From contig NZ_CP059449.1 of NCBI RefSeq assembly GCF_022023855.1, forward strand, positions 1,908,501 through 1,972,500: DNA of 64,000 nt. Reading direction: 5' to 3'. The notes below the pieces were generated by a model. The model was not told the origin of the DNA, made no database searches, and saw only the letters and a program-made list of their open reading frames with translations. The position numbers and the translations under genes were made by a program. The stretch comes from Azospirillum brasilense. Lineage in GTDB: Bacteria; Pseudomonadota; Alphaproteobacteria; Azospirillales; Azospirillaceae. This document shows positions 32,926-42,287 of this stretch, in pieces (positions within the stretch are counted from its first letter, which is position 1; every line of letters begins with the position of its first letter).

Positions 32926-33498
32926 ATGACCCAGCGAATCTTCTTGCCCGTGGCCTTCCTGGCCCTCCTGATTCTCGGCGCTACCGGCCCCGGTTCTCGG
33001 GCCTGGGCAGGGCAGGAGGATGCGCGACTCGGTGGCTTGTTCCAGGATCTGCAGACCGCTGGCGATGCGGTCGCAGCGGAGGCGGTCGAGGACCGCATCT
33101 GGGACGTCTGGCTGGAGCATCCGAGCGATGACCTCATCGTGCTGATGCACCACGGCGTGCAGAGCCTGAACGCCGACCGCTACGGCGACGCTCTGGCCGC
33201 CTTCGATCAGGTGGTCGCCGCCGACCCGACCTACGCCGAGGGTTGGAACAAGCGGGCCAACGCCGAATACATGCTGGGCGATTACGATGCCGCGGTGCGC
33301 GACATCCGCCGGGTGCTGGCGCTGGAGCCGCGGCACTTCGGGGCGCTGGCCGGGCTGGGCCTCGTCTACCTCGCCATTGACCAGCCGGCGGGGGCGTTGC
33401 GCGCCTTCGACGCGGCGCTGGCCATCAATCCGCACCTCGACCGCGTCCGCCAGCAGGCCGCCAACATCCGCCTGCGCATCGCCAGATCGGCGCTGTAA
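32926..33498 (+). CDS. exported tetratricopeptide-repeat protein
   Basis: The 190-residue protein begins with a signal peptide (hydrophobic core about 5-25, ending AWAGQ) and continues with two or three TPR units, for example ALAAFDQVVAADPTYAEGW, followed by a unit with AVRDIRRVLALEPRHFGALA. TPRs mediate protein contacts, here in the periplasm. ATG at 32926 puts the signal peptide at the N terminus; an in-frame ATG at 32851 adds 25 residues without it. Partners are unknown; DegP follows on the same strand after 122 bases. Confidence 0.8.
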   Translation: MTQRIFLPVAFLALLILGATGPGSRAWAGQEDARLGGLFQDLQTAGDAVAAEAVEDRIWDVWLEHPSDDLIVLMHHGVQSLNADRYGDALAAFDQVVAADPTYAEGWNKRANAEYMLGDYDAAVRDIRRVLALEPRHFGALAGLGLVYLAIDQPAGALRAFDAALAINPHLDRVRQQAANIRLRIARSAL

Positions 33499-33620
33499 TC
33501 GTGACGTGACTTAATATTCCCTCCCTGAAAAACTTTTAATCCGCCTGCAAGCCCCCCGTGACTCGGCGCCCGCTACTTTGAGGGCAACGAACAACGCATG
33601 CCAGTCACGGAGAGCAACCG

Positions 33621-35192
33621 ATGTCCACCCCCGCCAACGCCGGACGCGCCCCGCGGTCGAGCCGGGTGCGGCGTACCATCGCCGCCGTCCTCCTCGGCAC
33701 CACGGTGCTGACCGGTCCGTTCCTGATCGCCAACCAGTCCACCGCCGCGGCCGCCGAAAGCGCCCTAACGCAGAACATGCTGTCCCAAAACGCACCGGGC
33801 AGCTTCGCCGATCTGGCGGCCAAGGTGTCGCCTGCCGTGGTGAACGTCTCCACCACCCAACAGGCCAAGGCCGAGCGCGGCACCCCGCGCATGCCCGGCT
33901 TCCCGCCGGGGTCGCCCTTCGAGGAATTCTTCCGCCAGTTCCAGGACCAGTTCGGCCAGAATGGCGGTCCGGGCGGCGACGACCAGTCCGAGGGTCCTTC
34001 CGAGGGCCAGCCGCGCGGCAAGGTCGGCTCGCTCGGCTCCGGCTTCATCATCGACGCGGCCGGCTATGTGGTGACCAACAACCACGTCATCGACGGCGCC
34101 GACGAGATCAAGGTCACGCTCCAGGACGGGACGGAGCTGCCCGCCACTCTGGTCGGGCGCGACGCCAAGACCGACATCGCCCTGCTGAAGGTGAAGTCCG
34201 ACAAGGCGCTGCCCGCGCTGGACTGGGGCGACAGCGACGCCGCCCGCGTCGGCGACTGGGTGATGGCCGTCGGCAACCCCTTCGGGCTGGGCGGCACGGT
34301 CACCAAGGGCATCATCTCGGCCCGCGGGCGCGACATCCACAGCGGCCCCTACGACGACTATCTGCAGCTTGACGCCGCCATCAACCGCGGCAACTCAGGG
34401 GGCCCGACTTTCACCCTGGACGGGCGGGTGATCGGCATCAACACCGCCATCTATTCGCCCAACGGCGGCTCGGTCGGCATCGGCTTCGCCATCCCGTCCA
34501 ACATCGCAAAGCAGGTCGTCGCCCAGCTCAAGGAGAACGGCCATGTCGAGCGCGGCTGGCTGGGCGTGAAGATCCAGGAGATCTCGCCGGAGATCGCCGA
34601 GTCGGTCGGCCTGTCGCAGTCCAAGGGCGCCCTGGTCGCCGAGGTGACCCCGGACAGCCCCGCCGCCAAGGCCGGCGTGCGCCAGGGCGACGTGATCCTG
34701 GCCTATGGCGGCAAGCCGGTGAACACGCTGCGCGACCTGACCCGCCGGGTGGCCGACACCAAGGCCGGCGACACGGTGGACATGACCGTGGTCCGCAAGG
34801 GCAAGGAAACGACCCTGACCGCCCACATCGCGCCGCTGCCCGCCGAACAGCGTATGGCCGCCGCCGAGGGGACCGGTCCCGCCGCCGAGAGCGCGGTGGA
34901 AACCGTCAAGGGGCTGAAGCTGGCCCCGCTCGATGGCGCCGCACGCAGCCGCCTCGGCTTGGGCGAGGGCGTCAAGGGTGTGGTCGTCACCTCGGTGTCG
35001 CCGCAGGCTGGTGATCTGCCCGTCCGTCCGGGCGACGTGATCGTCAAGGTCGGCGACCACAGCGTGACCTCCCCCGCGGAGGTGACCAAGAGCCTGCACG
35101 AGGCCGAGAAGGATGGCCGCAAGGCGGTCCTGCTGCTGGTCAACCGCGGCGGCAACGAGAGTTTCGTCCCGCTGAAGCTCGGCAAGGCGTGA
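33621..35192 (+). CDS. degP: periplasmic serine protease/chaperone, DegP/HtrA family (Do-type)
   Basis: A 523-residue HtrA protease that degrades or refolds damaged envelope proteins. A signal peptide or anchor (about 17-46) is followed by the protease domain with His155 (TNNHVI), Asp185 (KTDIALL) and Ser259 (RGNSGGP), then two PDZ domains (about 310-400 and 425-520). A Gly/Ser/Glu-rich insert (about 85-135) corresponds to the flexible LA loop. GGAGAG lies 8 bases before the ATG. A response regulator and kinase gene follow on the same strand, which fits an envelope-stress regulon. Confidence 0.95.
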   Translation: MSTPANAGRAPRSSRVRRTIAAVLLGTTVLTGPFLIANQSTAAAAESALTQNMLSQNAPGSFADLAAKVSPAVVNVSTTQQAKAERGTPRMPGFPPGSPFEEFFRQFQDQFGQNGGPGGDDQSEGPSEGQPRGKVGSLGSGFIIDAAGYVVTNNHVIDGADEIKVTLQDGTELPATLVGRDAKTDIALLKVKSDKALPALDWGDSDAARVGDWVMAVGNPFGLGGTVTKGIISARGRDIHSGPYDDYLQLDAAINRGNSGGPTFTLDGRVIGINTAIYSPNGGSVGIGFAIPSNIAKQVVAQLKENGHVERGWLGVKIQEISPEIAESVGLSQSKGALVAEVTPDSPAAKAGVRQGDVILAYGGKPVNTLRDLTRRVADTKAGDTVDMTVVRKGKETTLTAHIAPLPAEQRMAAAEGTGPAAESAVETVKGLKLAPLDGAARSRLGLGEGVKGVVVTSVSPQAGDLPVRPGDVIVKVGDHSVTSPAEVTKSLHEAEKDGRKAVLLLVNRGGNESFVPLKLGKA

Positions 35193-35252
35193 CGCCGGAA
35201 AACACCGGCGATCCTCATCCCCTCCAACGATGGGGGGCCGGTGTGATGGGGT

Positions 35253-35296
35253 GGAGGATGTCCGCAGTGCGAACCCCCGCCGCGCGGACATCCTCC
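35253..35296. repeat. 13-bp perfect inverted repeat before the response regulator gene
   Basis: GGAGGATGTCCGC (35253-35265) pairs with GCGGACATCCTCC (35284-35296) around an 18-base loop. It sits 61 bases after the degP stop and 90 bases before the regulator start, so it may end the degP transcript or control read-through; there is no T-run. The surrounding gap 35193-35385 is otherwise GC-rich and featureless. Confidence 0.8.
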
Positions 35297-35385
35297 CCCT
35301 TCGTGTCGTTTGGCCCTTTCCCCTCCCCGGAGGGGCGAGGGCATTCACCTTTGGACTCGCGGAAGGATGCGGTAGACTCATGCTC

Positions 35386-36063
35386 ATGAAAGTCCTCGTC
35401 ATCGAAGACGACCAGCAAGCCGCCTCCTACCTGGCCAAGGGGCTGAAAGAGGCCGGGCATGTCGTGGACGCCGCCAACAACGGCAAGGAGGGGCTGTTCC
35501 TGGCCGGCTCCGAGCATTACGACGTCATGATCGTGGACCGCATGCTGCCGGGCCGCGACGGGCTGTCGCTGGTCGAGATCCTGCGCGCCACCGGCAACGA
35601 CACGCCAGTGCTGTTCCTCTCCGCGCTTGGCAGTGTCGATGACCGGGTGAAGGGGCTGAAGGCCGGCGGCGACGATTACCTGACCAAGCCCTTCGCCTTC
35701 TCCGAGTTGCTCGCCCGGATCGAGGTGCTGGTGCGCCGCCGCAGCGCCGCCCAGCCACAGACCCGTCTGGCGGTCGCCGATCTGGAACTGGACCTGCTGT
35801 CGCGCACCGTCCGGCGGGCCGGCAAGTCCATCGACCTGCTGCCGCGGGAATTCGCTCTGCTGGAGTATCTGATGCGCAACGCCGGCAGCGTGGTGACCCG
35901 CACCATGATGCTGGAGAATGTGTGGGACTATCACTTCGACCCGCAGACCAACGTCATCGACGTGCACATCGCCCGCCTGCGCCAGAAGATCGACAAGGAT
36001 TTCCCGACGCCGCTGATCCACACGGTGCGCGGCGCCGGCTACAGCCTGCGAGCGCCGCAATGA
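35386..36063 (+). CDS. OmpR/PhoB-family response regulator
   Basis: The 225-residue protein has a receiver domain (about 1-115) with the acidic pocket Glu7/Asp8/Asp9, phospho-acceptor Asp51 (MIVDRMLPG) and Lys101 (LTKPF), and a winged-helix DNA-binding domain (about 128-222) with TNVIDVHIARLRQKID. It pairs with the histidine kinase gene 19 bases downstream. The start MKVLVIEDD is typical; ATG at 35380 would add two residues. Position after degP suggests envelope stress as its input, but this is inference. Confidence 0.92.
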   Translation: MKVLVIEDDQQAASYLAKGLKEAGHVVDAANNGKEGLFLAGSEHYDVMIVDRMLPGRDGLSLVEILRATGNDTPVLFLSALGSVDDRVKGLKAGGDDYLTKPFAFSELLARIEVLVRRRSAAQPQTRLAVADLELDLLSRTVRRAGKSIDLLPREFALLEYLMRNAGSVVTRTMMLENVWDYHFDPQTNVIDVHIARLRQKIDKDFPTPLIHTVRGAGYSLRAPQ

Positions 36064-36082
36064 TGGTGGCGGGCCGGGGAGC

Positions 36083-37481
36083 GTGAAGGCGGCGATTCCC
36101 ACCCTGCGGCTTCTGCGCACCACGCCGTTCCGGCTGGCCCTGCTGTATCTGGGCCTGTTCATCATTTCGGTCGGGGTGATCCTGGCCGTCGTCTACCGCT
36201 CCACCGCGGGCTTCCTGGAGGAGGAGATCGGCGCCACCATCGCGCTGGAGGTTGCCGGGCTTCAGGACCAGTACCGCAGCGCCGGCCTGCGCGGGCTGGT
36301 CGACTCCGTGCGCGAGCGCAGCGGTTATTCGCACACCAATTCCATCTATCTGCTGACCACGCCGGGCGGCGTCATCCTGGCCGGCAACCTGTCGGGCTGG
36401 CCCGACGCGACGCCGGAGCCGGGCGGCTGGACCCATTTCAAGATTTCCGACTATGGCGGGGTGAACAACCGGCCCTCCACCGCGATGGCGGTCAGCTTTG
36501 TCCTGCCCGGCCAGTTCCGCCTGCTGGTGGGCCGCGACATGAGCGAGCTGGACCAGCTCCGCGGGCGTATGGTCGTGTCGCTGCGCTGGGTCTTTCTAGG
36601 TGACGGTGGTGCTGGGGCTCGGCGGTGGCCTGCTGCTGGCGCGCGGCGCCATGCACCGGATCGAGGCGATCAACCGCACCACCCACCGCATCATGGCCGG
36701 CGACCTGTCGGGCCGGGTGCCGCGCGGCGGCGGTGGCGACGAGATCGACCGGCTGGCCGGCAACCTGAACGCCATGCTGGACCAGATCGAGCGGCTGATG
36801 ACCGGCATGCGGCAGGTGACCGAAAGCGTGGCGCACGACCTGCGCACGCCGCTGTCGCGCCTGCGCTCCCGCGTCGAGCTGGCCTTGATCCGCGAGACCG
36901 ACGACCCGGAGGTCTACCGCGGCGTGCTGCAGGACACCATCCTGGAGGCCGACCGGCTGCTCGCCACCTTCACCGCGCTGCTGTCCATCGCCGAGGCCGA
37001 ATCCGGTGCCAACCGCAAGGCGCTGGAACCGGTGCGTCTGGCCGACGTGGTCCGGCTGGCCGCAGACCTCTACGAGCCGGTGGCGGAAGAGAAGGGCCTG
37101 ACCCTGGTCACCGACATCCGGGCGGAGCCGACCGTGCGCGGGAACGAGCAACTGTTGGCCCAGGCGGTGTCGAACCTGCTGGACAACGCCATCAAATACA
37201 CGCCGGAAGGCGGGCGCATCACTCTGCTGCTGGAGGGCGCCGGGCCGGGGCAGGCCGCTCGTATCACCGTGGCGGACAACGGCTCCGGCATTCCGCCGGA
37301 GATGCGGGAGAAGGTGCTGGAGCGCTTCGTCCGGCTCGATACCGCGCGGGCCTCGCCGGGGAACGGGCTGGGGCTCAGCCTCGTGGAGGCGGTGGCGCGG
37401 CTGCACGACGCGGCGCTGCGGTTGGAGGACAACGAACCGGGCCTGAAGGTCGGCATCGTCTTCCCGCCGGACGCCGGTTGA
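36083..37481 (+). pseudogene. sensor histidine kinase gene broken by a one-base frameshift
   Basis: Two reading frames together encode one normal kinase of about 465 residues. From GTG 36083 the first frame gives a short cytoplasmic start, a membrane helix (about 17-37), a periplasmic domain and the start of a second helix (VVSLRWVFL). At about 36596-36600 the sequence CTAGGTG shifts the frame; removing one base (for example the A at 36598) joins it to the second frame, which continues the helix (TVVLGLGGGLLLARG), HAMP, phospho-His motif VAHDLRTPLSRLR, N-box NLLDNAIKYTP and G-boxes. As written the kinase is truncated. A sequencing error and a genuine mutation cannot be separated here. Confidence 0.85.
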
Positions 37482-37498
37482 GAATCTCCACAAGAAAA

Positions 37499-37524
37499 GA
37501 GCCCGCCGTTTCCGGCGGGCTTTT
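37499..37524 (+). terminator. terminator of the two-component operon
   Basis: GCCCGCCG (37501-37508), loop TTTC, CGGCGGGC (37513-37520) and a TTTT tail. It lies 19 bases beyond the kinase stop codon. Confidence 0.85.
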
Positions 37525-37707
37525 GAGGTGACATCAGCGAGAATGACTCCTTGGCGTCAGACATGATATGGGGCGCCAACCGTCCGCGCGCATTCGGATA
37601 AGCGTATTAGCACGAAGGTGCTAGAGGGCTGGCGGTGCAACAGTTTCCTGCGGGCGGCGTTTGTCCATCGGACCGGCATGCCGGTGGCAACACGGCGGGA
37701 AGAAACG

Positions 37708-38778
37708 ATGGACGCGACCAGACAGGTTCCTCTTCAGGCCGGGCAGCCGGCGACCGCCGGGCGGAACACCGCGACCGAGCTGAAGCTTTTCACCTGGAAG
37801 ATGCTGATCGCCGCCGGCGTGGTGGGGACGCTGTTCCTGGCTTGGCAGGTGGCGGATGCGCTGCTGCTGGTCTTCGCCGGCGTGCTTCTGGCGATCCTGT
37901 TCCAGCGCATTGCCGGGTTGGTGCGGCGCTACACCGGGTTGCCGCAGGGCTGGTCGCTTGGTGTCGTTCTGCTGCTTCTGGCGGTGGTGCTGATCGGCGG
38001 CGGCGTCCTGATGGGCCAGTCGGTGGTGAGCCAGTTCGACCAGTTCTCCCAGCAGATCAGCGGAGCCGTGCAGCAGCTTCCCGGTTCGCTGCGCGATCAG
38101 ATCATGGAACAGGGGCGGGACGCCTCCTCCTGGCTGAACCGGCTGCAGACGGTCGCCTCCAGCGTGATGTTCTTCCTGGGCGATCTGGTGGTGGTGATGT
38201 TCACGGCCATCTACCTCGCGGCCTCGCCCGGCGTCTACCGGCGCGGCGTCATCCTGCTGGTGCCGCCGCGCGGCCACAAGCGGGCGCGGGAGGTGATGGA
38301 CGTGATGGGGGACTCGCTGTGGAAGTGGCTGATCGGGCAGCTTTCGGCCATGGCCATCGTCGGCGTTCTAACCACCGCGGGCCTGCTTCTGCTGGGCATC
38401 CCGAGCGCTCCGGCGCTGGGTCTGCTGGCGGCGCTCCTGGAATTCGTTCCGCTGATCGGCCCCTTCCTGGCGGCGGTCCCGGCGATCCTCATCGCCTTCG
38501 CCCAATCGCCCCAGGAGGCGCTGTGGGTGGCGCTGCTCTATCTGGCGATCCAACAGGTCGAGGGCAATGTCGTCATGCCGCTGATGCAGAAGAAGGTGGT
38601 GGACCTGCCCCCCGTCATCACCATCGCGGCCATCGCGGCGGGGGGCGTGCTGTTCGGGCTGATGGGCATGTTCCTGGCGACGCCCTTCGCGGTGGTGATG
38701 CTGGTGCTGGTCAACATGCTCTACATCGAGGACAAGCTGGGCGAGGGGCGGCACTTTCCCAGCGAGGACAAGGCGTAG
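37708..38778 (+). CDS. AI-2E/PerM-family membrane permease
   Basis: A 356-residue membrane protein with about seven or eight helices and the family layout: two N-terminal helices pairs, a soluble region (about 115-150, FDQFSQQISGAVQQLPGS), and the signature region ALLEFVPLIGPFLAAVPA near residue 250. Members include TqsA-like transporters of autoinducer-2 and PerM-like or Na+/H+ antiporting proteins, so the substrate is open. ATG 37708 has GGGAAG just upstream and is preferred to upstream starts. It converges on the MFS gene with 21 bases between stop codons. Confidence 0.88.
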   Translation: MDATRQVPLQAGQPATAGRNTATELKLFTWKMLIAAGVVGTLFLAWQVADALLLVFAGVLLAILFQRIAGLVRRYTGLPQGWSLGVVLLLLAVVLIGGGVLMGQSVVSQFDQFSQQISGAVQQLPGSLRDQIMEQGRDASSWLNRLQTVASSVMFFLGDLVVVMFTAIYLAASPGVYRRGVILLVPPRGHKRAREVMDVMGDSLWKWLIGQLSAMAIVGVLTTAGLLLLGIPSAPALGLLAALLEFVPLIGPFLAAVPAILIAFAQSPQEALWVALLYLAIQQVEGNVVMPLMQKKVVDLPPVITIAAIAAGGVLFGLMGMFLATPFAVVMLVLVNMLYIEDKLGEGRHFPSEDKA

Positions 38779-38799
38779 GGCGGCGCCTGACCCCAGCCC

Positions 38800-40341
38800 T
38801 CAGGCAACCTCCGCCCCGGCCTTGGTGGCGTCGGCGGCGGAGCGCAGGGGAAGCTCCTTCAGGAACAGGGTCAGCACGAAGGACACCACGGCCAGCCCGG
38901 CGGCCAGCAGGAACAGCGTCGAGAAGCCGTGCTCGAACACCGACTGGGCGGCGTCGCGGGCGGCGGGGGGCAGGCTGGACAGGGCGGACGGGCCGCGCTC
39001 CATCACCTCGCGCCCGCTGATGCCGGGCAGGCCGGCGGCGTTCAGCCGGGCCTCGACGTCGGCGGCGAAGACTGCGCCGAACACCGCCACCCCGACCGAC
39101 CCGCCGAGCGAGCGGAAGAAGCCGACCGAGGCCGTGGCCGCGCCCAGGTCGCGCCGGTCGACCGCGTTCTGCACGGCGACCGTCATCACCGGCATGACCA
39201 GCCCCAGCCCGATGCCCAGCGGCACCAGGATCAGCGTGGACCACAGCCCGCTTTCCGACACGGTCGGCGACAGGCCGAGCGCCAGATACATCACCGCCGC
39301 CAGCGCCAGCCCGGCCAACGGGAATACCTTGTAGCGACCCGACTTGGAGATCAGCCGCCCCCCGCCCCCGGCGCCCAGCACCATGCCCAGCACCATCGGC
39401 AGCAGCAGGAAGCCCGACGTGGTGGCGCTGGTCCCGGCGACGAGCTGTGAGCGCAGCGGCAGATAGACGATGCCGGCGAACAGCACCATGGCCGACACCG
39501 CCACCACCGGGTTGGCGACGGCCACCACCGGCTCGCGGAACAGGTGGAGGGGCAGGATCGGCTCCTCCACCCGCCGCTCGTGCCATAGGAAGACCCCGAG
39601 CATCATGAGGCCCAGGACGCACAGGCCGAGGATCGTTGGGGAGGTCCAGGGCAGGGCGACCCCGGCGCGCGACACCACGAACAGCAGCGAGGTCACCGTG
39701 CCCATCAGCAGCGCCGCCCCGAGATAGTCGATGGTCGGCTTCGCCCGCCCTGCCGGCAGGCGGTCGAGCGCCCGGCTGGTCATCAGCAGCGCCGCCGCCC
39801 CCAGCGGCAGGTTGATGAGGAAGATCCAGTGCCAGCTCAACTGTTCCGTGAAGACGCCGCCCAGCAGCGGCCCGGCCACGCTGGACAGGGCGAAGATGCC
39901 GCCGATGTAGCCCTGGTAGCGCCCGCGCTCCCGCGGGGCCACCACGTCGCCGATGATGGTGAAGGCCAGCGCCATCAGGCCGCCGCCGCCCAGCCCCTGG
40001 ATGCCGCGGAACAGGATGAGCTGCCCCATGCTCTGCGCCAGCGCGCACAGCACCGACCCGATCAGGAACAGAAAGATCGCCACCTGGAGCACCCGCTTGC
40101 GCCCGTAGAGGTCGCTCAGCTTGCCGTAGATCGGCGTGGTCGAGGTCGAGGCCAGCAGGTAGGCGGTGACCACCCAGGGGAGGTTTTCCAGGCTTCCCAG
40201 GTCGTGGGCCATGGTCGGCAGGGCCGTCGCGACGATGGTCTGGTCCATCGCCGCCATCAGCATGGCGAGCGCCACCCCGCTGAACACCCGCATGATCTCG
40301 CGGTGGGTGAAGACGGCGTGGTCGTTGGAGGCGTCGGTCAT
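38800..40341 (-). CDS. MFS drug-efflux transporter, DHA2 (14-helix) family
   Basis: A 513-residue proton-driven exporter. Fourteen hydrophobic segments are expected from the length and pattern. The MFS motif A (GKLSDLYGRKR, about 73-83), motif D-like start LMAAMDQTIVATALP (28-42) and the helix 5 motif GPLLGGVFTE are visible, as in EmrB/QacA-type pumps. Substrates are usually lipophilic cations or acids; nothing here fixes them. No EmrA-like adaptor or regulator gene is adjacent. It diverges from the ABC transporter pair with 129 bases between. Confidence 0.93.
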   Translation of the reverse strand: MTDASNDHAVFTHREIMRVFSGVALAMLMAAMDQTIVATALPTMAHDLGSLENLPWVVTAYLLASTSTTPIYGKLSDLYGRKRVLQVAIFLFLIGSVLCALAQSMGQLILFRGIQGLGGGGLMALAFTIIGDVVAPRERGRYQGYIGGIFALSSVAGPLLGGVFTEQLSWHWIFLINLPLGAAALLMTSRALDRLPAGRAKPTIDYLGAALLMGTVTSLLFVVSRAGVALPWTSPTILGLCVLGLMMLGVFLWHERRVEEPILPLHLFREPVVAVANPVVAVSAMVLFAGIVYLPLRSQLVAGTSATTSGFLLLPMVLGMVLGAGGGGRLISKSGRYKVFPLAGLALAAVMYLALGLSPTVSESGLWSTLILVPLGIGLGLVMPVMTVAVQNAVDRRDLGAATASVGFFRSLGGSVGVAVFGAVFAADVEARLNAAGLPGISGREVMERGPSALSSLPPAARDAAQSVFEHGFSTLFLLAAGLAVVSFVLTLFLKELPLRSAADATKAGAEVA

Positions 40342-40470
40342 GGTCTCGGTTCAGGCCGGAATGAGCGGTGGGGCGTACCATAACCCCCGAGACGTTCCGC
40401 GCAAGGACTCCGCCATGAATGGCTGCTAATCTCCCCTTCCACCTTCCGGAATAGTCGCCGTAACCCCTGC

Positions 40471-41061
40471 ATGCTGACCGTGCGCAACCTGTCCACGACC
40501 GTGCTGAAGCCCGCCAGTTTCCAGGTGGGGGCCGGCGAGTGCGTTGCCGTTCAGGGGAAATCCGGATCGGGGAAGTCCATGCTGTTGCGCGCCCTGGCCG
40601 ATCTCGACCCGTCGACCGGGGAGGTGCGGCTGAACGGCGATCTTCGGGAGGACATGCCCGCTCCGCTCTGGCGCCGCCGGGTAACCTACGTCGCCGCCGA
40701 GTCGGGCTGGTGGGAGGATCGGGTGGGTGACCACTTCGCCCAGCCGGACCGCGCCGCGGCGCTCGCCGGGGCGCTGGGCCTTCCGGGAGAGGTGATGGAC
40801 TGGCCGGTGGCCCGCCTGTCCACGGGGGAGCGGCAACGGCTGGCGCTGGTCCGCGCGCTGGTCCAGGGGCCGGAGGTGCTTCTGCTCGACGAGCCGACCA
40901 GCCCGCTGGACGCCGAGGCGACGGAGCGGGTGGAGGCTTTGCTGCGCGCCGAGTTGGTTCGTGGGGCCAGTGTGCTGATCGTCACCCATGCGCCGGAGCA
41001 GGCCGTTCGCCTTGCCCGGCGGCATCTGCACGTCACGGACGGCGTGGTGGCGGAGGGGTAG
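40471..41061 (+). CDS. fetA: FetA/YbbL-type ABC transporter ATP-binding protein
   Basis: A compact 196-residue ATPase with Walker A GKSGSGKS (29-36), signature LSTGE (116-120), Walker B VLLLDEPTS (137-145) and the switch histidine VTHAPEQ. The next gene, four bases downstream, encodes the FetB/YbbM-type membrane partner. In E. coli the FetAB pair is reported to export iron and protect against oxidative stress. Assignment rests on the small size and the partner; the metal specificity here is inferred. Confidence 0.85.
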   Translation: MLTVRNLSTTVLKPASFQVGAGECVAVQGKSGSGKSMLLRALADLDPSTGEVRLNGDLREDMPAPLWRRRVTYVAAESGWWEDRVGDHFAQPDRAAALAGALGLPGEVMDWPVARLSTGERQRLALVRALVQGPEVLLLDEPTSPLDAEATERVEALLRAELVRGASVLIVTHAPEQAVRLARRHLHVTDGVVAEG

Positions 41062-41065
41062 GGCG

Positions 41066-41869
41066 ATGCTGGTGACCCTGCATTACACCGACCTCGCCGC
41101 AGCGGCGCTGCTGCTGCTGGTCAACGGCGGCCTGTCCTTGGCGCTGGATCTGGGGCTGGCGCGGCCGCTGCTGGTGGCGGCGCTGCGGATGGTGGTCCAG
41201 CTGTCCCTGGTCGGGCTGGTGCTGACCCGGCTGTTCGCCCTGGAGTCACCCTGGCTGACCTTGGGGGCGGCGCTGGTCATGCTGCTGTTCGCCGGCCAGG
41301 AGACGATGGCCCGGCAGGAGCGGCGGCTGGCCGGCTGGTGGTCCTACGGCATCGGCACCGGGGCGATGGGGACGGCGGCGGGGATCGTCCTGCTGCTCGG
41401 CCTGTCCACCGCGGTGCGGCCCGACCCCTGGTGGGACGCGCGCTACGCCATTCCGATGCTGGGGATGGTGCTGGGCAACGCGATGAGCGGGGTGGGGCTG
41501 GCCCTCCACACCCTGACCGCGACGGCGGCGCGGGAGCGGTCGGCCATCGAGGCGCAGCTCGCGCTCGGCCATACCCGCTGGACGGCGCTGCGGCCCATCC
41601 TGCGCCACGCGCTGCGCACCGCGCTGATGCCGACGATCAACAGCATGGCGGCCATGGGGGTGGTGGCCCTGCCCGGCATGATGACCGGCCAGATCCTCTC
41701 CGGTGTCGACCCGGGGGAGGCGGTGAAGTACCAGATTCTCATCATGTTCCTGATCTCCGGCGCGACCGGGCTGGGCGTGCTGGCGGCGTCGCTGGCGACG
41801 GTGCGGCGACTCAGCGACCGGCGGCACCGGCTGCGGCTCGACCGGCTGGTGCGGCGGAAGCAAGCGTAA
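41066..41869 (+). CDS. fetB: FetB/YbbM-type ABC transporter permease
   Basis: A 267-residue membrane protein with about seven helices, typical of the UPF0014/FetB family. Recognisable blocks are AALRMVVQLSLVGLVL (near 40), MLGMVLGNAMSGVGLAL (near 133) and GVVALPGMMTGQILSGVDP (near 198). It starts four bases after the fetA stop and is certainly co-transcribed. With FetA it should form an exporter, probably for iron. No Fur-type site was recognised upstream of the pair. Confidence 0.9.
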   Translation: MLVTLHYTDLAAAALLLLVNGGLSLALDLGLARPLLVAALRMVVQLSLVGLVLTRLFALESPWLTLGAALVMLLFAGQETMARQERRLAGWWSYGIGTGAMGTAAGIVLLLGLSTAVRPDPWWDARYAIPMLGMVLGNAMSGVGLALHTLTATAARERSAIEAQLALGHTRWTALRPILRHALRTALMPTINSMAAMGVVALPGMMTGQILSGVDPGEAVKYQILIMFLISGATGLGVLAASLATVRRLSDRRHRLRLDRLVRRKQA

Positions 41870-41938
41870 GGAACCCGGACGGGACCGCCGCCGTTGAACA
41901 CCGATTGGTGTTCACCAACGACGGTGGGGGAGCGGGTC

Positions 41939-42151
41939 ATGGCGCACATCGTGGAAATCCGGAACGGCGCGATCATCGGCAACGACGAGCCCGCCGACGA
42001 ATATCTGCCTGTCGGAACCCACATCGCCCAGGCCGACGGATTCTATGTGAGCTTCGGCATGGATGTGGAGGGACCCTACGCCCGCAACGAGGCCGAGGAG
42101 CGGTTGAACCACCTGAAGCGCGCCACCCAGGCGGATTTGGAGCGTCCGTAA
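41939..42151 (+). CDS. small hypothetical protein
   Basis: A 70-residue protein with no recognised family. It contains an aromatic middle (DGFYVSFGMDVEGPYARNEAE) and a helical basic end. ATG at 41939 follows GGGGGAGCGG; a longer start at 41894 is possible. Codon use matches its neighbours. It starts 69 bases after fetB on the same strand and is followed by inverted-repeat copy D. Confidence 0.65.
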   Translation: MAHIVEIRNGAIIGNDEPADEYLPVGTHIAQADGFYVSFGMDVEGPYARNEAEERLNHLKRATQADLERP

Positions 42152-42164
42152 AGGCAGCGGCCTT

Positions 42165-42265
42165 GCCCCCTCCCTAATCCTCCCCCGCAGACGCAGGGGA
42201 GGGAACCAGTGCCACTTCGCATAAGGCACCCTCCCCTGCGAAGCGGGGGAGGGCCGGGGAGGGGC
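42165..42265. repeat. intergenic inverted-repeat element, copy D
   Basis: It runs from GCCCCCTCCC to GGGGAGGGGC and contains GCAGGGGAGGG and CCCTCCCCTGCG with GCGGGGGAGGG, the same core as copies B and C. It occupies the gap between the converging 70-residue gene and the hybrid kinase gene. Confidence 0.8.
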
Positions 42266-42287
42266 AAGGCGGAGACGATTACCCTTA

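Noticed and set aside
30588..33137. 849-codon minus-strand frame opposite the EF-G gene
   Set aside because: Antisense to a confidently identified gene, with no recognisable domain.
40471..41869. ABC pair as a phosphate or lipoprotein-release exporter
   Set aside because: The small ATPase and the seven-helix UPF0014-type permease with GVVALPGMMTGQ fit FetAB; no periplasmic binding protein or LolCE features are present.
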